Positions 55,428 through 64,000 of a DNA stretch of 64,000 nucleotides are shown in pieces. Location of the stretch: NCBI RefSeq assembly GCF_002878395.1, contig NC_061115.1:158027160-158091159 (forward strand), in the 5' to 3' direction. The translations under genes and the position numbers were made by a program. Source of the DNA: Capsicum annuum (Eukaryota; Streptophyta; Magnoliopsida; Solanales; Solanaceae). The notes under the pieces were generated by a model that saw only the letters and a program-made list of their open reading frames with translations, was not told the origin of the DNA and searched no databases. Every line of letters begins with the position of its first letter. Within the stretch, counting starts at the first letter, position 1.

Positions 55428-57652
55428 TGTAATGCCCCAAAATAGGTCCCGAGACATCACACGATACTTAGGACCACAAGTGATCCCAAGATAACCCTTA
55501 TACTGGCATAACTCATGAGAAACTAAATAAAATAAATAAGTTTGATAGAATAATGCAGAAGATAAATCTTTTCTAAACATAATACAAAACTATATTGAAA
55601 TAATTACAACTTTGATTATATAAAACAAGACTGGAATCTAATACATCAACTCTACTAACTTTCTATGAAGCCTCTATTAGTATTGACTATAGGTAGTCGG
55701 GACATGACCCCCAACTATGCCAAATCAATATGACTAAATAAAGAAAATAAGATACTACTCAAACTAAAGTTGAATCAAGTACTTGAATCAAAAGAACCTA
55801 TTATCTGCTGACTGGAAGCTGCAAGTTGTCTGATTATGATGTGTGCGCAAAAACTGATACCTACATTATGAGACAATATAGCACATAGACGTATATATGG
55901 ATCAGTACTTTTGGAATGTACTGAGCATGTGGAATAAGTGAAACAATAACTGAATATATTCATAAACTTTAAAATAATGCATGCTAAGTGTAAATGAATC
56001 ACCTTGTCTTGAATAAAACATGTACTGCGAAATAATAAAGCATAAGTATGTAAATAATAGATAATCTTTGTGAGTCATAACACTTAGTTCTAAAAGTTGT
56101 ACTTAACTCTTTCTATTGGGAGTTTCTTTTAACTGACATAAATCATGTGAGCTGTCATAGAGTCCAACGTCTTACCCACGTTGGTGAGAGCTATTCTACT
56201 CTTTCCATCGAAATAGAACTAATTATCTTAAGTGATCACAGTATTAGCCCACTATGAGCAATGTTAAACCTACGGTGGCGCATAGTTCTAGGGCATGAGA
56301 CCTTTGGAATCATATCCAAATTGGTGCTAAATGTTACTCTCATTCTTTTGCTCAGAATTTTAGGAAATCCACCTTAAAATAATACAAAGGTTTATAATGA
56401 AACCAATTATGCTTTTCTTTCTTTAATTATGATTAAAATGAGCAATGTGGATTCCTTAAGCGTAGGGTCAAAATATCAATTCTTTTCTTTAAATCTTGGT
56501 AAACAATTATCAAAGCAACTTAAGACCATAGTCTTCTTGAAATCTCAAACTCATTCTTTATATGGACTTATCAAATAAAATTTAAGAGCATGATCTTCTT
56601 AAAATCTCAATACTTAAACTGTGAGTTAAAAATTCATGCTTAAACTCATGACAATTCACAACAAAAATTCATGCTCAATGTCATTCTTGAAATCATTCAA
56701 CAATATCAATTCATGAGAGGAAAGTGCAATTCATGATATAAATCTTCAATTCAAAGAATAAGTAGGTAAGATGAGCATGCACTTCAATACTTAAATCACT
56801 TATAAATTCATAAACTCAAAACAAGATAATTTGGGTATGAACCCTAATATGAAATTCATGAAATCTTAACTTAAAATAAGTTTTAGGCACAAGAACGAAA
56901 GGAGTATCCTTGTTTATAACCCCACATACTTTAATAGGTTTGATTTGATGTAGAAAACTTGACTTTGAAACCCTTGGAGATGATCTTGAAAGCTTTTCTT
57001 GGGATTCTTAGATTAGGAAACTAAATTCTTACTTTTTCTTGAAGAGATGGTTGTAGAGTCTTAATGTTCTTGAATGGAGATTAGGGTTTGTTCTTGAGGG
57101 GGGCTTGGAGAGAAACTATGGATAAAGGGGCAAATAATGCTCCTTTGGGCTTTAATTATCTGTTATGGATGAGTTAGGGTAGAGTAAAAGACCCATTTGT
57201 CCTTAAAAATGTTAAAACAGAAACTAAAAATTTAGGGAGGGCGATGGTGCCCGCGTCACGGGCTAATCGCGCGACCTCACTGCCCCTCTCACGAAAATAA
57301 CTATAACTTTTTGACTCGGGTATCGGATTAAGGAAAAATTGGTATCGTTGGAAATCTAATTCAATTATATACAATTTGATAGGTCTTGGGATGCAAAATT
57401 CTATGTATATCAAAAGTTATACACATTAAATTAGATCCTTTTAGAATCGAATACTAAACTTTGAACGAATGAAAGGCTCTTAGCTCCACTTTGTTCTAAG
57501 TGGTTTCTATGATCATCTTTCACCCTCGAAAGCACTTCATAAGCTAGGATAATGATCATGAAACTTATATTCACATGGAAATTATTTGGATTAAAGTTTA
57601 CACACATAGGAATGACGATTAGAATTCTAGCGCAAAAATACGGGGTGTTACA
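55428..57652 (-). mobile_element. F: solo LTR of the element I family
   Basis: TGTAATGCCCCAAAATAGGT to GGGGTGTTACA, 2225 bases, with perfect CATGA duplications (55423-55427, 57653-57657) and no interior, so it is a solo LTR left by LTR-LTR recombination. It aligns with 42914-45398. Hairpin 2: CTACATT (55861-55867) and AATATAG (55875-55881). Hairpin 1: 56889-56913, with two mismatches that become G-U on the minus strand. Palindrome GCCCGCG-T-CACGGGC near 57250. Confidence 0.92.
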
Positions 57653-57657
57653 CATGA

Positions 57658-57961
57658 GGTCAGAACTAGCTACCGCGACGCGGGCTTATCGCAGAGACTA
57701 ACTATTTTTGTGATCCAAACATACTCCAAACCTTGTTTGAATAATCTGAAACTCCTCCGAAATATACTTCATACATCCCTAAACATGAATTAACTCAAAA
57801 ACCAATGTCTTGGGTTCGGAAAGATCAAAATAAAAATCCTCAAAGTTTAGGGGTCTTAAAAATGACAAAGTCTCCAACACTTAGTGAAAATTTCAAGCCT
57901 TAAGCCTGTTATATATGCCAGTAGGAGCTGAATCAAGCTAAGAATAATACGGGGTATTACA
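57658..57961 (-). repeat. Element D 5' LTR, last part
   Basis: Resumes GGTCAGAACTAGCTACC after the second CATGA and ends ACGGGGTATTACA; aligns with 48895-49200. Contains the palindrome CCGCG-A-CGCGG at 57673-57683. Confidence 0.9.
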
Positions 57962-59508
57962 ATGTGACTTGGTTTTATGGCACTTTTTATGCTTAAAATG
58001 ATGAATTATGCAGTACTTAGGTCTTTTTTGTTAGATGTGATGCGTTTTGTGTTTGTTTTATAGGAAAATAGGGTTGGAAGTGAGTGCAAGAAATAAAGAA
58101 AGAAATTCTCCAAAAACAATAAAGTCTTTTCTTGGATAACGAGTTGTTGGGTGACGCTATGACTCTTCGTCCAAGCCGTGGGGCGACCAGTGAAGGAATC
58201 TAAGTAGAATAATAACATGGACATTGTCTATGGCTCGTAGGATTTGACTATGAGTCGTAGGGAAGATCGTTCTGAAAAAAATATGAAAAATTCTTGAAAG
58301 ATTAAAATTTTGACCCCAGTGGAGATGAGATTATTGACGAGACATAGGATCTGACTATAACTCGTCATGATGACTATTCTAAGCAATTGGAGAAAAGATC
58401 TAAAAGTTTAAATCTTACTAAAGAGGAACCTAGTCTAGCTGATGACTCATAGGGGTACGTGATGAGCCATCCCCAAAGATCAAATAAGATAAATTACAAA
58501 TATAACAACGAGTCGTCGTTAGTCTAGATGACTCATTATTTGAGGTGTTACCACTGTCGACCTTATTTTCCTATTTTATTTTGGATAGTATTTTTAGGTT
58601 TTATTTTGTAACTATAAATACCTCTGGGATGTTTTTGTATTATATTATGTACTCTTTACAGTTACAACACTATATTGATTCTAATATACACTTTTGATCT
58701 TGGAATCCATTGTTCATGATTTTTAAGGTTGGATATTAATTTGAGATTCTGGTTTTCATTCTTCAATGATATTAAGATTATTCAGATGCTTTTTTTTTAT
58801 GAATTTAATGGATGTTCTTGAAAACATGATCAGCTAAAATACCTAACTAGGGTTGTGGGAACCCTGATGCAATAACAAAGTAGAGGAAGTGCAAAGTCAT
58901 TCTTGATTGATATTCGTGCATGTGTTGTGATTTTCTTTGATTCGATTGTTTTCTTAACAACTGTAGAATTTAAGAAACTGCCTATTTTTTATACCATCTC
59001 CATAAGAGAGGTTGAGATCGGGAAAATAAGATTACAATAGTAATTAGAAGTATCAACCTTCATCTAATTAACTTGACACCAAAAATTAATAGTTAATCTG
59101 GGATCCAAGACAAGGTTTAGTAAGGCAAAACTATAAGACTCAAAAGGTAAAGAGTGGAAATTTACCAAAAGAGTTCATAAGAAGGTTGGTGATATATGTC
59201 AGATTCTATATGCAAAGCATTAAAATAGTTCAACGAAGCACGATAATTCTACAGAGTTGGGAACTCGGGTGGAACAGTCCTAGTATTTATCTCATATTGA
59301 TTTCAACCTAAAGCAATCAGGATCTGTTACTACTGTTACTATTTTTAAAAAATCCCCCTATTTACTTTTTTGTATTTTCTGGCTACTTGAGCAAGTTCGT
59401 GATAAAGAATTATCCTATTCCCTATGGGTTCAACCCCAACCTTTGTTGGGTTATATATTTGAAAATGATCTTGTTATATTTCTCGGGGTGTAATCTTGGG
59501 TAATATCA
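57962..59508 (+). repeat. E 3' LTR, main part
   Basis: Continues the Athila-like LTR after D (ACTTGGTTTTATGGCAC ...), giving about 1.55 kb in total, to GGGTAATATCA. TATAAATA near 58612 in AACTATAAATACC is the likely promoter. Upstream (58140-58560) are repeated GACTC/GAGTCGT words such as ACGAGTCGTCG. The end block CTATTCCCTATGGGTTCAAC ... TTTGTTGGGTTATAT matches remembered Athila LTR ends. A small minus frame at 58006-58224 is not supported. Confidence 0.75.
58610..58620 (+). promoter_or_regulatory. Probable TATA box of element E LTR
   Basis: AACTATAAATA, the same 11 bases as at 29261-29271 in the E spacer. About 445 bases after the first GACTC-type motif of the LTR. Confidence 0.5.
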
Positions 59509-60760
59509 AGGGCATTTTGTTGGTGGCACTATCATCGAGGCATGAGGCTCGAGGCATTCGAACCTTTCTCATATATCCCATTCAGGAAAGAAAACTCTTC
59601 AGCATCTTTGTTGGTCATCTCTAGGAGCTTATCGGTGAGGGGGAATACTTAAACATCAATTGGACCGCCTTTTACATTCTCACAACCATACAATATCAAA
59701 GAGGCACTTTTTCATCTCTATATCTAGCTCACTTAGGAATTCAGTATAGGAACGATCCAGATTCACGGGGCAGTCGAGCTTAAAGGATCCAACCTGGGAG
59801 GGGGCAACTGAGTCCTCTCTAGGTAGACTCAAATGGCAGTAAGATCAACCTCCCAACCCCTCAAGAGATATGGAAGCATGAGTATAAGGGGTACCTGACT
59901 CCTCACCTAGTGGCCTAGTTATTCTCCCCTTTTTACCCCAATCTTTCTCTTTTCTTGCTCCTTCCTCGTATGCCCCTACCCCTCAATGGGTTGTTACACC
60001 ACCTCACACTCATCCATAGTATCTTGAATATCTTGAGGCATGTCCATCCTATTGCATAGTGTAGTGACCAATGAAGGAAAAAATATCTCTTGTCGACCAC
60101 TCTATAGCATAGAAATACTGCCACTCATTTACAATTTGCACATCCATTTTACCTCGATCCCCACAAGAGCATACGCCACCAATATAGCTAGATAAAAGGC
60201 CACTTTTGTAATATTTCCCAAATAAAAAATCCTATGGGAACTAATTGTAACCATACTCTAGCCTTGGGAAACCAATAAGAGCTCTTAGTCCCCCTGATGC
60301 TAGACCACTAGCTAGACTGTCTGATCCAAGACCCTGGCCACCCTCTTCAACTCAGATTCCTAAATTTTTACATTAAAAATGGAAATAGAAAGGTTCGGGA
60401 CCCCTAATGTATCACTGATGGTGCAACATCTACCAGAACCTTCTTTCCTTAGATGTGGATAGTAAGGAGAGGCACCGACCAGTCCACAATTGGGAAATTA
60501 GAATAAAACTCCCAAATAATCTCCATGTTATATTGTGAGACTAGCTCAATCAACATCTCTTACCCAAAAGCTTTCAACTGGTTGTAAAACCCTGGCAACT
60601 CCTCCTCCATATTCTTCATCACATACCCACTCAAGAAGGAAAATCCTACTATGCAACTATTTCTCATAGCAGTCACGATATTCGATGATGGAAAATTTAT
60701 GGTTATGGGGTTATTGGGACATGATGAACCAAAAAACACTAAAATCCCAGGTTAAAAACC
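59509..60760 (-). pseudogene. J: opposite-strand envelope-like / plant-transposon-protein ORF
   Basis: Minus-strand relative of the E ORF. From about 60720 downward it reads FPSSNIVTAMRNSCIVGFSF-like and FYSNFPIVDWSVPLLTIHI sequence, then a block with MSGSISML, a stop, and EIFFPSLVTTLCNRMDMPQD at 60030-60125, matching FP-x-L-x-T-x2-C of the E ORF. It continues to the joint with the E LTR at 59508. Stops and shifts throughout. E probably inserted into it; the other half would lie left of the window. Confidence 0.55.
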
Positions 60761-61683
60761 AAGACAGGCTACTAAGGAAGGGAAAATGATTTAAAATTGC
60801 AAAAATAAAATAAAAAGCTACTGCCCAGTACCACAACAATGGTTAATAACCATTGCAGCAATACTGTTATGGCGATACCACTATAGTGGTAAAAGTTACC
60901 GCTTTAGAAGTTCATTGTCCCCAACCTGTCAACCTCCCCCTCAATGGTGGGTTTTTAATTTTTCTGCATATTTTTTAGAATTAAGGGATTATAAGGCTTA
61001 GTGAAGTTTGTATGAACCTTTGACATTAAAATAGAAGTGTATAACACTCTTTACCCATAGTTCACTATTGGGTAAGGTAACCCTCCGCCGTTAACCCCTT
61101 CCATGGCCAAAATCCTCTATGAACTACGTCAATCTTACATCACAAACACTGTAAGAGCATTGAAAAGATAATAGAATCTAACATGTTTGTCCTTTCATTC
61201 AAGAACATTCCAAGTTTTGAACTCAAAGAGTTGCACAAAAATCACCTTGAATTTCTTAATTCTAATGAAATTTCTACAATTCTGCAATGAGAAATAATAA
61301 AACAAGTAGTAGAGGTGAAAAAATTATCTTAAGTTAGTCGTTGGAGGGAGATTTCACAGAGAGGATTGAGAAAGTTTTTGAGAATTGGAGTGAAAATAGG
61401 GAAAATGTTCATTCCCCCTATTTGAACTGCCGTGAACTGTTGTCGTGATTGGTTACTACTACATTGGTACCACTGAGTGATAACTAACCACTACAGCAGT
61501 AAAATCTTTTTAAGGTTAGTTTCGATCCAATCTTTCATGTGTTATGGTGTCGTACCATGTTTGGGTAATTATAGTAAATAGTGATCATGAGGATTAATTA
61601 TGTACACTTTCTCGGGGAACATAGGAATAATTGTAATTCCTAGGCTTTAGTGTAGAGATGTATGTAAATAAGATAGAAAGTAT
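60761..61683. other. J spacer with paired CCACT/AGTGG motifs
   Basis: No coding signal. ACCACTATAGTGGT, TAACCATTG/CAATGGTTA and GGTACCAC/ACCACTAC words at 60830-60920 and 61430-61505 are the counterpart of the GACTCGT motifs in the E spacer. A minus-strand pyrimidine-rich tract precedes the J ORF, as in E. Confidence 0.4.
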
Positions 61684-62278
61684 TGTAATATCCCTATTAA
61701 TGACATATTATAGCCAAAAATTCCTCGGAGCATGCAACCTCACCCTTAGATTGTCCAGGGATAAATGGTGGGTAAATTGATATCTAATATAATGATCCAA
61801 AATATTGTTACGTATGAAAATGCTCCAGAAATAATATATGATATATAATATGCTCAAATTGGATTTGAGAAAAATTAAATCATGAAGACAAAATGAAGTT
61901 CAAAGTGATTGGTCCAAAAGGACCAAAAGAAATTGGGTTTACTAACTACCTACCGCTACAGCGGTCTAATAACCACTGCAGTGGTAGCTGCAGTAGTCAA
62001 CGCAAAGAAAATTTAAAATCCTCTCCTTTATTATATTCCTAGGTTGACTCCTTCTCTTAAAAATACTCTAAGAAAACCCCCACTTTTCTAACCATGAGAT
62101 TATATAGACCAAGTTTATAAGGGCAGTTTTGAGTTACAACTGGAGGGAACCCAACATTGAAAGACATTTAGCACTCACAGAATAACTCTCTCCTCTAAAT
62201 AGCTTTATAGTTTGTCTACGAGGTAGGTTATGGTTTATTTATCATAGTAATTGGACTTAATTTAGATTCATATAGTTT
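61684..62278 (+). repeat. K: partial LTR of another gypsy element
   Basis: Starts TGTAATATCCCTATTAATGA in the style of the plus-oriented LTRs here. Contains TTGGTCC/GGACCAA (61911-61928) and the paired words ACCGCTACAGCGGT and CCACTGCAGTGG near 61952-61985. A donor-like GAGGTAGGTTATGG is at 62220. Cut by G at 62279; the rest lies beyond the window. Confidence 0.6.
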
Positions 62279-64000
62279 TGCCACGACCCGAAGCTACCCC
62301 TAGTTGCGACAACGGTGCTTACGACCACCTGAGCCACAAGTTAACCCATGAGATGGTACCTGATGTAAGCACTGAGTAATACTGTAATATAATACATGAG
62401 TGGAAGATGCATTGATAAGGTACTGTAAAACTGAATACTAGAATACAAAACAAAACATATCTAAAATATCTGATAAAATACTAAAAACCAAACTGTCTAT
62501 CTGAAACAATTGTTAATAATGAAATAACTGACTGACTGTCTAACTGATTGTGTCATTGTCTAAAACCCTCTAACTGCTTGAGGAGTTGATAGGACAAACC
62601 CTAACTAACTCTGACTGACTGAATATAAAGAAGTACTGAAATAACTGAGATAAATATATCATGTCCTCGATGGATAAGGAATCACCACTATTACTGTTGA
62701 GTAATATTGAGATGTCTAAGAATGGTCAAGAAATTGAGCATCCGAACCTATGTTATAAGACAACATAGCACAAAAAAATACTACGGTCAATATTTTGAAT
62801 AAACTAGTATATAAGATATGGACTGGCTGAAATACATGACATAATTGAGCATGAATGCATAAATATAAAATATCTGAGAATGCAAGACTAAGCATAAATA
62901 TGATTCTAAGATAATCTATTATCTGAAAGACTGAAATTTGTATAACTGAATAACTAAAAATCTGTATGCTTTTGTCAAGCAAACCTGAGCTGAGACATAT
63001 TGAATATTGATTAACTGGTATCTTTATACTGATTAATTGATATTTTAATACTGATCATGTAATACTGAATTAAACTTAGTCTGAATAACTAGACTGAAAC
63101 TGTGGGAGGTATCATGTAACCGACATGCCTAATCTGAGCTAATCGGGGTCGAACCTGTAACCCCAGTTGAAAGAGTGTCAGTACCGTGCCACGAGTACTA
63201 ACACTGGCTATGTGGATCCACTAAACTGGTGTCCCGAGGGACTAAGGAGTCACCCTCTACTGGTAGGTGCTCTCATGAGATATGTGTCAACCCTCAACTA
63301 GCAGGTAGACATCTCAAATCTACGCTGGCTATGTAATTCTATAACTCAAAGATTGCTACTAAGGGTCACACCCTCTACTAATAGGTAAGACCCCATCCCT
63401 GGGTTCGCTCGATGCTAAATCCTACTCCTAACTGAATTGACACTGTTACTGAACTAAACTGAATTCACTGAACATAACAACTGATATTACTTATCATGAT
63501 CATAACATCTAAGTAAATGGTAATATTCATGGTTTAACTAAAATTAGTACTTGAAAGATCTGAAGTCATGTAAAACACGTAGGTATGAAGTGTTCATAAC
63601 CCGCCAGCACTGAATGAACATAATTTACAGCAATAAGCATTTAAATTAATAATATGGGATCATGGTTCAAAAATCCAAAAGCATAGATATTTTGTCAAAG
63701 ATGTGAAAATCATAAACTTAAACATGGAAATGTCTTAAACATGGGAAATCAATATGATTACATGGCTAAACTCATAACCGGGGGATTTAACATAAAATTC
63801 ACTTGAATAAGACATGGGAAACTGAAATTTAAAGCATGAGGCAATCTAATCTTTCATAGGATTATACATGGGCTGAAATAAATTTGAATTACCAAGTAAA
63901 AACATGAATTAAGCCCATCTTGAACGTATAAAGTACCATAGTAAAGTAAAAACTCTATAATTTAATTAAGAGAGAAGGGTTTTGGGATCCATGGGTGAAA
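62279..64000 (-). repeat. G: D-family LTR running off the window
   Basis: TGCCACGACCCGAAGCTACC aligns with the D LTR start, but without the large deletion of 48005-49200. Hairpin 2 at 62748-62768 (CTATGTT/AACATAG). Hairpin modules at 63245-63395 with loop CCCTCWACTAGYAGG: TGTC-ACC/GGT-GACA and GGGTC/GACCC. The sequence ends inside hairpin 1. Cannot tell a solo LTR from a full element here. Confidence 0.8.

Larger units (their letters stand above)
48005..57961 (-). mobile_element. Element D: rearranged Tekay-type chromovirus with solo LTR F inside
   Basis: TG...CA ends with ATGCG/ATGTG duplications. Left LTR 48005-49200 is the 3' LTR. The coding region 49405-53689 runs on the minus strand: integrase, RNase H, RT, protease and gag when read left to right. 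The right (5') LTR is 53690-55427 plus 57658-57961. The primer site, the gag start and 233 bases of LTR are lost at 53690, and the 3' LTR lacks about 1.09 kb present in the 5' LTR. No longer able to replicate. Confidence 0.9.

Noticed and set aside
59509..59545. Primer binding site after the E LTR, which would make it a 5' LTR
   Set aside because: TGGTGGCACTATCATCG matches the Asp-type Athila primer site at only about half its positions, and opposite-strand ORF sequence continues through it. I treat 59508 as the end of a 3' LTR.

Overview
The window looks like plant heterochromatin, most likely Solanaceae (inferred from remembered resemblance of its retrotransposon proteins and LTRs to Solanum/Capsicum families; no search was run). 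I found no host gene, rRNA, tRNA, CRISPR array or cellular operon. Essentially every base is LTR retrotransposon or material derived from it. All coordinates and alignments were made by eye, so boundaries in decayed parts are approximate.

The frame is one giant, broken Athila-like Ty3/gypsy element (E, + strand). It enters at base 1 in the reverse transcriptase, continues through RNase H and integrase, then a spacer, an envelope-like / plant-transposon-protein ORF and a 3' UTR, and ends with its 3' LTR at about 59508. Four insertions split it. A (1578-11079, -) has a perfect ATCTC target duplication. B (11720-28534, +) is a Tekay/Del-type chromovirus with gag, protease, RT, RNase H, integrase and chromodomain, all decayed. 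I (30591-45398, -) has lost its 3' end. D (48005-57961, -) is a second, rearranged chromovirus with duplications ATGCG/ATGTG. Each of the last three carries its own insertion: C (19801-27020, -) in the 3' LTR of B; H (32706-42409, +, perfect AATAT duplication) in I; solo LTR F (55428-57652, perfect CATGA duplication) in D. H holds a 918-bp Tourist/PIF-Harbinger-like MITE with TAA duplications. E itself seems to sit in an opposite-strand Athila-like ORF (J, 59509-60760), giving the five-level nest J > E > I > H > MITE. The right end holds the start of another LTR (K, 61684-62278) cut by a D-family LTR (G, 62279-64000).

A, C, H and I have no recognisable gag-pol. They keep long LTRs, an initiator-Met-type primer site, a purine tract and partly shared non-coding interiors, so they look like large non-autonomous derivatives (LARD-like) mobilised by autonomous chromoviruses such as B and D. 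Autonomous and non-autonomous elements share a GAGGCTA-centred leader block about 98-106 nt after the 5' LTR, a plausible packaging signal.

The most striking signal is RNA-like structure inside the LTRs. Several families share a splice-donor-like AAGGTATGTG followed by a hairpin whose loop (CTTTC) is conserved while its stem covaries. A second hairpin has a conserved GTCTCAT loop and a covarying stem. Some LTRs also carry arrays of hairpin modules with a nearly constant loop and different self-complementary stems; eight occur in one LTR of C. Several mismatches become G-U pairs only on the strand the element would transcribe, which points to RNA.
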